Source: an uncultured Paracoccaceae bacterium (GTDB lineage: Bacteria > Pseudomonadota > Alphaproteobacteria > Rhodobacterales > Rhodobacteraceae). Taken from it: a stretch of DNA of 40,555 bases. Positions within the stretch are counted from its first letter, which is position 1; the number at the start of each line of letters is the position of its first letter. Location of the stretch: assembly GCA_947503765.1 (NCBI GenBank), contig CANNFA010000013.1, positions 1-40,555 on the forward strand, read 5' to 3'. Below, in pieces: positions 1 through 6,974 of the stretch. Both the position numbers and the translations under genes were made by a program. Under the pieces are notes generated by a model. That model was not told where the DNA came from. It saw nothing but the letters and a program-made list of their open reading frames with translations, and made no database searches.

Positions 1-41
1 GCATCGACGAACTCGCACCCTGGCACTGGCACCAACGCTAA
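1..41 (+). CDS. IS66 family transposase TnpC, C-terminal fragment
   Basis: Only the last 12 codons and the TAA stop (39-41) are inside the window. They read IDELAPWHWHQR; the right-hand copy adds NR in front. The pattern of Arg-Ile-Asp-Glu-Leu-x-Pro-Trp followed by aromatic residues is typical of the extreme C-terminus of IS66 transposases, which is the basis of the family call. The catalytic region is outside the window, so activity cannot be judged. Confidence 0.7.
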   Translation, partial: IDELAPWHWHQR

Positions 42-72
42 AAGTCAACGCCCGGTCACACCGGACGCATAC
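1..72 (+). mobile_element. IS66-type insertion sequence, 3' end (partial)
   Basis: This is the terminal part of an insertion sequence that continues off the left edge. It carries the last codons of an IS66-type TnpC transposase and then the element's end, which reads GTATGCGTCCGG from the outside in. IS66-family ends usually begin GTAA, so this is a near match. The same bases occur in reverse complement at 40479-40550. The outer boundary is set at 72 because identity with the right-hand copy stops there, and because an IS6-type transposase remnant resumes at 73. Confidence 0.75.
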
Positions 73-204
73 CATCCATCATCACCGCCAACCGAATGAT
101 CTCGGGCGACGTTTTGAAATACCGGAACGGCGAGCGATTTTTACATCAGGCAATGATGCTTTACCGCCCCGCCCGCCTCAAGCCAGTTCCCGCTGACACC
201 ACCC
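73..204 (-). mobile_element. IS6-type element remnant: left end and transposase N-terminus
   Basis: Read leftward, this encodes SPFRYFKTSPEIIRLAVMM, the N-terminal signature of an IS6-family transposase, and then runs into IS66 DNA, so the last residues (MRPV and stop) come from IS66. The start region is degenerate: the ATG at 146 is followed directly by a stop, with the conserved frame one base off. The outer end at 191-204 reads GGGTGGTGTCAGCG on the minus strand and matches the opposite end of another remnant at 1462-1475 in 12 of 14 bases, so these are probably the terminal inverted repeats. The IS66 copy evidently inserted into this element. Confidence 0.7.
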
Positions 205-234
205 TGCCGATCCTTTAAAACTATGGATCTTCAT

Positions 235-1146
235 TTACTCCGCAATAATCTTGTAGTTTTGGGGCTGTCGATGCGCTCGAAAGTTAAAAATGTGATCGCG
301 AATGTCGCTAATTCTGTCAAAATCGCATGTGGCCGTGATGACTTCGTCTTCAACCGTGTTTGACATCGCGACTATTTCGCCCGTCGGAGCGACGATGCAA
401 CTGTGACCGACAAGCGGCCAGCCTTCCTCGGTGCCAGCCTTGGCGGCTGCCGCCACCCACATGCCGTTCTGATAAGCCCCTGATTGAACGCTCAGAAGAT
501 GGTGGAACGAGGTCAGGTGGGAATGCTGGGGAGTGCGTGGATCCGTGATCGGCGTATTGTAACCCATGCATACGAGTTCGGCGCCATTCAATCCGAGAAC
601 ACGCCAGCTTTCGGGCCAGCGACGGTCATTGCATATGCACATGCCGACCTTGTGACCTTCATACTCGTAAACCGGAAAGCCGAGATTACCAACTTCGAAA
701 TAACGTTTCTCCAGATTCTGAAACGGGCGGTCCGGCTCGTATTCCGCGTGGCCCGGAAGATGGATCTTGCGGTACTTTCCAGCCACCTTCCCGTTTCGGT
801 CGACGAGTATCGACGTGTTGAATCGACGCTTCCGACCCCCTTCCCATGTCAGCTCGCCGAAACCGATATTGAATCCCACCCCAAGGCGAGCCGCCAGGTC
901 GAAGAGCGGTTGTATCGATGGGTTGGGCATCTCCTTTTCGAAATAGGAATCGAGCTCCTCTTCATCCGTAATATACCATCGCGGAAAGAACGACGTGAGA
1001 GCCGCCTCGGGGAAGACAATCATTTCGGCGCCCCGACCCTTGGCTTCGTGCATCATTGCGCATAGCCGCTCGACAACGGACGCACGACTATCCGCGCGTT
1101 GAATCGGCCCGAGTTGACCGACCGCAAGGTTCATTTTTCTCGTCAC
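235..1146 (-). CDS. N-carbamoyl-D-amino acid amidohydrolase (D-carbamoylase)
   Basis: A 303-residue nitrilase-superfamily amidohydrolase that removes the carbamoyl group from N-carbamoyl-D-amino acids, giving the D-amino acid, CO2 and ammonia; cytoplasmic. The whole length resembles the Agrobacterium D-carbamoylase (304 residues). With the GTG start at 1146 the catalytic triad falls at the family positions: Glu47 in FPEAAL, Lys127 in KYRKIHLPG, Cys172 in CICNDRRWPE. The GTG is preferred over a longer frame starting at 1233 because GGGAG lies six bases upstream and the protein then begins VTRKMNLAVGQ like its relatives. No hydantoinase gene is near. The gene sits alone between two IS6-type ends and its base composition is visibly less GC-rich than the next operon, which suggests it arrived as cargo. 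Confidence 0.92.
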   Translation of the reverse strand: MTRKMNLAVGQLGPIQRADSRASVVERLCAMMHEAKGRGAEMIVFPEAALTSFFPRWYITDEEELDSYFEKEMPNPSIQPLFDLAARLGVGFNIGFGELTWEGGRKRRFNTSILVDRNGKVAGKYRKIHLPGHAEYEPDRPFQNLEKRYFEVGNLGFPVYEYEGHKVGMCICNDRRWPESWRVLGLNGAELVCMGYNTPITDPRTPQHSHLTSFHHLLSVQSGAYQNGMWVAAAAKAGTEEGWPLVGHSCIVAPTGEIVAMSNTVEDEVITATCDFDRISDIRDHIFNFRAHRQPQNYKIIAE

Positions 1147-1277
1147 GAAATTCTCCCACTTCTCTTGCGCGCCTCGTGCGCGCTTTCGGCTATCATTGCG
1201 CAGCAGGGTGCTGCCAGAAGATATTCGCTCCAAATCAATTGAAGCTCTGCCTATGTATCGCCTCAGTTAGCAAGGTA

Positions 1278-1310
1278 CAATTATACAGTTTTATACTTTT
1301 ACAGTATGCA
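1278..1310 (-). promoter_or_regulatory. AT-rich candidate promoter/operator for the D-carbamoylase gene
   Basis: This is the only AT-rich stretch upstream of the D-carbamoylase gene. On the minus strand it contains TATAAT (1285-1280) with TTGCAT about 20 bases upstream, wider than the usual 17. On the plus strand TTATAC is repeated at 1281 and 1291, and TACAGT at 1284 and 1300, which could be an operator. The rest of 1147-1461 holds nothing I recognise. The inferred leader would be about 130 bases. Function is inferred from sequence only. Confidence 0.35.
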
Positions 1311-1461
1311 AGTAACCGTGGGCGTATTATTTTAGCCCCAATGAGGATATGCAGTGACGTATCACCGATTCTCGGGAAACAGGACTGGACTACGGGCGCG
1401 AACCGCCCATCACTGGTGGCGCGCCCCGACGACCTGCCGGGCTCGCCTCGGTACCGCGGCC

Positions 1462-1690
1462 GGGTGGTTTCAGAGCAATTCGAACCAGTCTCACCAAGGA
1501 CAGTGACGCTGCCCCTTATGCGGCGCAAAGGCCGCGCCACTCGGCGAGAGCAGCGGCACGGTTGGCTTTGAAATCTGGTCAGCTGTAGAGGCTGCGCTCC
1601 TGGTTGAAATGGCCGACCGCGCGCCGCAGGTAAAGACGCGCGCCGTTGATCTTCTCGAAAACCCCGCCCGGATGCCGCCGCCAGCAAGCG
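1462..1690 (-). mobile_element. IS6-type element remnant: right end and transposase C-terminal half
   Basis: Read leftward, the remnant encodes VFEKINGARLYLRRAVGH, which matches the VFVKINGERHYLWRAVDH region of IS6-family transposases. It then jumps by a large internal deletion to FNQERSLYS, an in-frame TGA, and PDFKANRAAALAEWRGLCAA with a TAA at 1518-1516, the usual IS6 C-terminus. The Leu-Asp-Glu of the first catalytic region is replaced by Pro-Gly-Gly. The right terminal repeat is GGGTGGTTTCAGAG at 1462-1475. The internal edge abuts the stop codon of the molybdopterin-subunit gene at 1707. Family assignment is from remembered consensus. Confidence 0.72.
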
Positions 1691-1706
1691 GTTGCCGATA
1701 CCGCGG

Positions 1707-3995
1707 CTAAGGGGTGTCCCGTGCCCCGGCCGGCGTCGCCTTCCGGATTGCCTGCCAGACACGCACCGGGGTCAGCGGTGGCGCGATGTCGCGAACGCCC
1801 AGCGGCGCCAGCGCGTCGAGCACCGCATTGACCAGAGCGGCCGCGCCGCCGGTGGCCGCCGACTCGCCGATGCCCTTGACCCCCAGCGGGTTTCCGGCTT
1901 CGGGGAAATGCGCGAGCTCGGCGGTGATCCACGGCAGGTCTCCGGCGCGGGGCACCGCATAATCCATCAGCGAGGCCGACAGGATCTGGCCGGCGTCGTC
2001 ATAGACGATGCCCTCCACCCAGCCCTGCCCGATCCCCTGTGCCGCGCCGCCCTGCAATTGCCCCTCGACAAGCGCCGGATTGACCGCAGAGCCGCAATCC
2101 TGCACCGCCGCATAGCCCTCGACGGCGATGGCCCCGGTGGCAGGATCCACCTCGACCTCGCAGGCATGGCATCCGACGTTCACGGTGTCGCCAGAGCCGC
2201 CGAACGCCGCTTCGGCCGTGAAATCGGGCGCGGCGGCAAAGATGTCGTCCCACCCGAGGACATGGTTGGTTCCCTCGGCGCGGAAACTGCCCCGGTCGAA
2301 CAGTACCGCGACATCGGCCACCCCCAGCAGGTCCGCCGCGACCGCGACGCCCCGCGCGACCGCCGCGTCCGCCGCCAGCCGCACCGAGGATCCGCCGAGC
2401 GTCATCGACCAGGAGGCCGCGGTGCCGATGCCATCGGGCATCGCGGCGGTATCGGATTGCACGAAGCCCAGCCGCTCCATCGGCAGGCCCAGCCGCGCCG
2501 ACGCGATCTGAAGAAAGCTGGTTTCGTGGCCATGCCCGGAGGATCCGGTGCCGACGCAGACCACCAGCCGCCCCGCGACATGCGACAGGCGCACCGCGGC
2601 CGGTTCGGACGAGCCGTGCAGCGCCTCGGCGAACAGGCACACGCCGACCCCGCGCCGAAGCCCCCGCCGATCGGCCCGCGCTCGGCGGTCGGCAAGGCCC
2701 GCATGGTCGATCCGCGCGAGGGCCGTGTCCAGCAGCGCGCCCGGATCGACCGCATCGAACCGGGTTCCCAGCGGCGAGGTCCAGGGCAGCATCTGCGGCC
2801 GGATCAGGTTGCGTCTCCGCAGGGCAACCGGATCCTCACCCAGCTCGCGCGCGATCATGTCGATCAGCCGCTCGCAGGCGAACACGTTTTCCGGCCGTCC
2901 CGCGCCGCGATAGGGGCTGGTGCTGGCGGTATTGGTGGTCATGGCGCGGACCGTGAAATGCGCCGCCCCGACCCCATAGACGCCGGTTAGATGCATCAGC
3001 CCGTTCAGCACCGGAACCATGCTGCGCGGCGCGGCATAGGCGCCAAGGTTCAGGTCCCGCCGTCCCCGGACGGCCAGGATGCGCCCATCCGCATCCGCCG
3101 CCGCCTCCAGCCGGAACAGGTTGTCGCGGCCGTGATTGTCGCTGGCAAAACCCTCGGTGCGGTCGGATATCCATTTGACCGGTTGCCCCAGGCGGCGGGC
3201 CGCCTCGAGCGACAGGACGTATTCCGGGTACAGCCCGTTCTTCTGGCCGAAACCGCCGCCGACATCCGGCGCATGCACGCGCATCCGGTCGCGCGGAATC
3301 CCGAAGACATGATCGGCAAGCGCCCGCTGGATCAGGTGAACGCGCTGGGTGCTGACCGCAAGGTCGAAAGCCTGGCGCCGAGGGTCGTACCGGGCGACGC
3401 ATCCCCGCGGCTCCATCGGCATCGCGTGGACGCGGTTGTTCGACAGATCGACGGAAACACGGTGCGCGGCGCGTTCAAAGGCGCGCGCGACCGCGCCCGC
3501 ATCGCCGCGCGCGCTTTCCAGCACCACCTGCGCCGCGGGGTCGTCCAGCGACGTGGCAGCCGGTAGATCCTCGCAGGTCAGCGTCACGCATTCTGCCGCA
3601 TCCCGTGCGGCCTGCGCGGTATCCGCGACGACGAAAGCGATCGGTTCTCCGACGTACCGGACTTCATCCCGGGCCAGCGCCGGTTGTTCCAGATGGTCCA
3701 GCGAAGCACCCGGCCCGTCCGCGCCCAGCGGCGACAGGTCGAGCGGGATCGGCCCCAACCCGGCGGCGGCAAGATCGGCATGGGTCAGGATCAGCCGCAC
3801 GCCCGGCATTCTGCGCGCGTCGCCGGTATCAAGCCGGGTAATCCGCGCATGGGCGTGGACCGACCGCACCACGACGGCGTGAAGGCATCCCTCCGGCGCG
3901 AGATCGTCCACGAAGCGCGCCGTTCCGCCCAGCATGCGGGGATCCTCGCGCCGGGGGATCCGCGCGCCTAGCGGATGCAGCGGATCGGATGTCAC
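1707..3995 (-). CDS. Xanthine dehydrogenase/aldehyde oxidase-family molybdopterin-binding subunit (CoxL form II-like)
   Basis: A 762-residue large subunit of a molybdenum hydroxylase, the chain that binds molybdopterin cytosine dinucleotide and hydroxylates aldehydes or N-heterocycles. GGGFGQKN (about 247-254) and PYRGAGR (about 361-367, the form II signature rather than the AYxCSFR of true CO dehydrogenase) are visible, and Glu711 in KGIGESA is the expected catalytic base. The start is the GTG at 3995, which overlaps the TGA of the upstream gene as GTGA; a longer ATG frame from 4016 overlaps more and adds non-family sequence. The FAD and 2Fe-2S subunits that normally accompany it are absent; 17 bases beyond the stop an IS6 remnant begins, so they may have been deleted. 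Substrate unknown. Confidence 0.88.
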   Translation of the reverse strand: MTSDPLHPLGARIPRREDPRMLGGTARFVDDLAPEGCLHAVVVRSVHAHARITRLDTGDARRMPGVRLILTHADLAAAGLGPIPLDLSPLGADGPGASLDHLEQPALARDEVRYVGEPIAFVVADTAQAARDAAECVTLTCEDLPAATSLDDPAAQVVLESARGDAGAVARAFERAAHRVSVDLSNNRVHAMPMEPRGCVARYDPRRQAFDLAVSTQRVHLIQRALADHVFGIPRDRMRVHAPDVGGGFGQKNGLYPEYVLSLEAARRLGQPVKWISDRTEGFASDNHGRDNLFRLEAAADADGRILAVRGRRDLNLGAYAAPRSMVPVLNGLMHLTGVYGVGAAHFTVRAMTTNTASTSPYRGAGRPENVFACERLIDMIARELGEDPVALRRRNLIRPQMLPWTSPLGTRFDAVDPGALLDTALARIDHAGLADRRARADRRGLRRGVGVCLFAEALHGSSEPAAVRLSHVAGRLVVCVGTGSSGHGHETSFLQIASARLGLPMERLGFVQSDTAAMPDGIGTAASWSMTLGGSSVRLAADAAVARGVAVAADLLGVADVAVLFDRGSFRAEGTNHVLGWDDIFAAAPDFTAEAAFGGSGDTVNVGCHACEVEVDPATGAIAVEGYAAVQDCGSAVNPALVEGQLQGGAAQGIGQGWVEGIVYDDAGQILSASLMDYAVPRAGDLPWITAELAHFPEAGNPLGVKGIGESAATGGAAALVNAVLDALAPLGVRDIAPPLTPVRVWQAIRKATPAGARDTP

Positions 3996-5251
3996 GGCAT
4001 CGCCTCGTTGCCGCAAAGCCGCGCGACGGCCTCTGCCAGCACCCGCGTGCCCTGCGCCAGGTCCGACGCGGTGGCGGATTCGTTTTCGTTATGGCTGATC
4101 CCGCCGGCGCAGGGGACGAAAAGCATCGCCGCCGGGCAGTGATAATGCAGCTGGCGCGCGTCATGCCCGGCGGCCGAGAACAGCCGCATGTGGCCGATCC
4201 CAAGCGCCGCCGCGCTGTCTTCCAGAACAGAGACCATCGTCTCGGGGAAATCCAACGAGGGCGAGGTGGCGATCTCCTGAACCTCCACCGTGCAGGGGGC
4301 CGCGTTTTCGCGTGCGATGACGCCAAGCGCATCGCCCAGCCGCTTGAGCACAGCCCAGTCCGGGTGCCGCAGATCGACCGAGAAATAGACCTGACCAGCC
4401 ACCACCGAAGGCGCATTGGGCGACACGTCGAAACGCCCGACGGTGAATTTCACCACGTCGTCGGGGTCATGGAATTTCGCGCGCAGGGCGGCGATGATGT
4501 CCAGCGCCGCCAGCAGGGCATCCTTGCGCCGCGACAGCGGCTCGGTCCCGGCATGCGCCTCCTCGCCCCGCACCGTCAGGCGAAAGCGGCGCGATCCCTG
4601 GATGCCGGTGACGATGCCCACCGGCTTTTGCGCCTGTTCCAGAAGCGGCCCCTGTTCGATATGCGCCTCGATGAAGGCATGGACCGGAAACCCGAGCGGC
4701 CCTTGCGCGATGTCCGGAAACGCGGCCGCCATATCGGCCAGCGCGTCCCGCACCGTCACGCCATCGTCATCGGTCACCGCCAGGATCGTCTCCAGCGGCT
4801 TCATCCCGGCGAAGGCTTCGGAGCCCATCATGCCCGGCGCGAAGCGCGACGCCTCCTCGTTCATCCAGGCGGCCACGATAAACGGGCGCGGCGGCACGTA
4901 TCCCGCCTCGCGCATGGCGCGCGCGACTTCCAGCCCGGCCAGCACCCCGAAGGCCCCGTCGAACTTGCCGCCCACCGGCTGCGTGTCGATATGCGAGCCG
5001 GTCATCACCGGCGGCAGATCGTCCCGTGCGCCAGCCATGCGAAAGAACAAGTTGCCGATGGGGTCGGTAGAGACCGCAAGATCCAGTGCGCCTGCCGCCT
5101 CGATCAACTCGCGCCGCGCGGCCATTTCCTCGACCGACAGGGCCAGCCGGCGCACACCGCCCCCGGCCAGCGCGCCGTGCCGCGCAAGGCCCATATGCGC
5201 GGCCCAGAGCCGCGCCTCGTCGACGTGACCGGCTATGTCGGGGCGCGGCAT
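3992..5251 (-). CDS. M20-family Zn amidohydrolase (hydantoinase/carbamoylase family)
   Basis: A 419-residue metallopeptidase-fold hydrolase of the N-carbamoyl-L-amino acid hydrolase, beta-ureidopropionase and allantoate amidohydrolase group. The two-metal site is visible: His87 in SHIDTQPVGGKFDG, Asp98, Glu132/133 in NEEASRFAPG, His197 in EAHIEQGP, and a late His in GGISHNENE. It would cleave a ureido or amide bond in the cytoplasm. The ATG at 5251 is two bases from the preceding stop, so translation is coupled; the frame continues upstream but only inside the hydrolase gene. Sequence alone does not fix the substrate among ureido acids. It is the second carbamoylase-type enzyme in the window but is unrelated in fold to the one at 235. 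Confidence 0.88.
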   Translation of the reverse strand: MPRPDIAGHVDEARLWAAHMGLARHGALAGGGVRRLALSVEEMAARRELIEAAGALDLAVSTDPIGNLFFRMAGARDDLPPVMTGSHIDTQPVGGKFDGAFGVLAGLEVARAMREAGYVPPRPFIVAAWMNEEASRFAPGMMGSEAFAGMKPLETILAVTDDDGVTVRDALADMAAAFPDIAQGPLGFPVHAFIEAHIEQGPLLEQAQKPVGIVTGIQGSRRFRLTVRGEEAHAGTEPLSRRKDALLAALDIIAALRAKFHDPDDVVKFTVGRFDVSPNAPSVVAGQVYFSVDLRHPDWAVLKRLGDALGVIARENAAPCTVEVQEIATSPSLDFPETMVSVLEDSAAALGIGHMRLFSAAGHDARQLHYHCPAAMLFVPCAGGISHNENESATASDLAQGTRVLAEAVARLCGNEAMP

Positions 5252-5253
5252 CG

Positions 5254-6135
5254 TCAGCTTGTCTTCATGATTTCGTCCGGCCGCGACCGCGGATCGCGCG
5301 GCAACCAGCGACCTGCCTCGACCAGCGCGTGGAACTCGGCGACGGCGCGGTTGAACGTCTCGGGCTCTTCGAGGTTGAGCGTGTGCCCGGTCTTGGGCAG
5401 GACCAGAAGGCCCGAGGCGGGGATCGTGCGTTTGAGAAACAGGCCCGGTTGCAGGCAATGATCGTCCTCGTCGCCGCTGACGATCAGGGTCGGCACCTGC
5501 ATCTGCCGCAACCCGTCCTCCAGATCGTAGAGCGACGGGCGGCGCATCTGCACTCCCCGCATGGTGTTCGCCGCGCCCTGGGCCGAATGTTCGCCCAGCA
5601 TCCGGCGGAATTCATCATGCCCGCGCGCATCCTTGACCAGAAAGGGAATGCGCGAGGCGGCAAAGCCGTAGACATGCGAGAACGCCTCGGCGCCCTGTTT
5701 CAGGAACTGGCTCGCCACCTCTTCCGAAACGCTCCGGAAGTACTCCTCGAAGTCCTTTTCCGCGCCATAGCCGGCCCCCGCAACCACCAGTGACAGCGCC
5801 CGGTCCGGATGCGTCAGGCCAAGATGCAGCGTCGCGAAGCCGCCCATCGACAGGCCGACGACATGCGCCCGGTCGATCCCGGCCGCATCCATCACCGCCA
5901 CGATATCCTCGACCGCGATCGCCTGGCTGTACTTCTCGACCTGTTCGGGCACGTCGGAGGGCGGATAGCCCCGCGCGGCGAAGGTCACGCATCTGTGCCG
6001 GCGGCCAAAGGCGCGCATCTGCGGCTCCCAGCTGCGGTGGTCGCCGCCGAATTCGTGAACGAAGACGACGGGCGTGCCGCTGCCGGTTTCCTCGTAGTAC
6101 AGGTTCACGCCGTCCCGGGTGGTCGCATATGCCAT
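5254..6135 (-). CDS. Alpha/beta-fold hydrolase
   Basis: A 293-residue alpha/beta hydrolase of the 3-oxoadipate enol-lactonase/esterase type. The nucleophile elbow is GLSMGG (Ser96), the acid is probably in SGDEDDH (Asp222-225), and the base is His251 in KTGHTLNLEEP; the oxyanion segment is VHEFGGDHRSW near residue 26. It would hydrolyse an ester, lactone or C-C bond of a pathway intermediate. It lies seven bases downstream of the SDR gene and two bases before the M20 gene in the same operon. Substrate unknown. Confidence 0.82.
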   Translation of the reverse strand: MAYATTRDGVNLYYEETGSGTPVVFVHEFGGDHRSWEPQMRAFGRRHRCVTFAARGYPPSDVPEQVEKYSQAIAVEDIVAVMDAAGIDRAHVVGLSMGGFATLHLGLTHPDRALSLVVAGAGYGAEKDFEEYFRSVSEEVASQFLKQGAEAFSHVYGFAASRIPFLVKDARGHDEFRRMLGEHSAQGAANTMRGVQMRRPSLYDLEDGLRQMQVPTLIVSGDEDDHCLQPGLFLKRTIPASGLLVLPKTGHTLNLEEPETFNRAVAEFHALVEAGRWLPRDPRSRPDEIMKTS

Positions 6136-6142
6136 GTAGCCC

Positions 6143-6928
6143 TCAAACGATGGAATTGCGCGACGTGATGCCGCCGTCGATCGTCAGGATCGCGCCGCTG
6201 GTATACCCTGAGCAATCCGACGCCAGGAACACGATGGCATTGGCGATCTCTTCGGGGGTGGCCATGCGGCCCAGCGGATAGCGCTCCAGCAGTTCCTGCC
6301 AGCGGCTTTCGTCGCCGTACCAGTCCTGCGCCCGCTTTTTCAAAAGCTTGGGCATCCTGTCGGTCGCGACGGGGCCGGGATTCACGCCGACGATGCGGAT
6401 CCCGTACTTGGTCAGCGACTGGCCGCCCATCGCCTTGGTGAACGCTATCAGCGCGGCATTCCCGGTGGTGCCGCAGATGTAATCGGCATCAAGCCGCTCG
6501 CCGGCATTGCCGATGTCGTTGACCACGACGCCGCGGCCGCGCGCCTTCATCCGCTCCACCACCAGCCGGGTGAGGTTGACGTAGCCGAACACCTTCAGCT
6601 CCCAGCCCTGCCGCCACGCATCCTCGTCCACCGACCACAGATCGCCGCCCGGGATCACCCCGGCATTGTTGACCAGGATGTCGATATCGCCCACCTCCTC
6701 GGCAAGCTGTTCGGCAGCGCCGCGCTTTTCCAGGTCGGCGGGGTGGACGGTGACGTTCACGCCATGCGCCGCGGCGATCTCGTCGCGCAGCGCGCCCAGC
6801 CGTTCGGCGGACCGTGCCGTTAGAAGCAGATCGCACCCTTCCTGCGCAAAGATCCGCGCCGTGGCGGCCCCGATCCCCTGCGATGCCCCGGTGATGAGCG
6901 CCCTGCGCCCGCGTAATCCGAGATCCAT
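6143..6928 (-). CDS. SDR-family protein with a degenerate catalytic site
   Basis: A 261-residue short-chain dehydrogenase/reductase. The nucleotide-binding motif TGASQGIG (13-20) and NNAG (87-90) are intact, and the C-terminal PLGRMATPEEIA...TSGAILTIDGG pattern is typical. The catalytic Ser-Tyr-Lys triad is missing: at the usual positions I read Gly140 (in NDIGNAG), Gly153 and Asn157 (in YICGTTGNAAL). I recall a subgroup of SDRs with a similar YICGxTGN motif, so this is probably a subfamily trait rather than damage. The start at 6928 has GGAGG six bases upstream; a longer frame runs into the aminotransferase gene. It could be an unusual oxidoreductase, a lyase-like enzyme or a regulatory NAD(P)-binding protein. 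Confidence 0.82.
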   Translation of the reverse strand: MDLGLRGRRALITGASQGIGAATARIFAQEGCDLLLTARSAERLGALRDEIAAAHGVNVTVHPADLEKRGAAEQLAEEVGDIDILVNNAGVIPGGDLWSVDEDAWRQGWELKVFGYVNLTRLVVERMKARGRGVVVNDIGNAGERLDADYICGTTGNAALIAFTKAMGGQSLTKYGIRIVGVNPGPVATDRMPKLLKKRAQDWYGDESRWQELLERYPLGRMATPEEIANAIVFLASDCSGYTSGAILTIDGGITSRNSIV

Positions 6929-6974
6929 GTTCCGTCCTCCAATATTCGGTTTTTTCGCCCGGCCGGCCGGCCGG

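Noticed and set aside
1707-3995. Aerobic carbon monoxide dehydrogenase large subunit (CoxL form I)
   Set aside because: The active-site loop is PYRGAGR, the form II type, not the AYxCSFR of true CO dehydrogenase, and coxM/coxS are absent.
3989-5461. Long plus-strand open frame (490 codons) opposite the M20 gene
   Set aside because: It is a GC-rich antisense shadow with His/Arg-rich composition, no family resemblance and no ribosome-binding site; the minus strand has an intact metal-binding enzyme.
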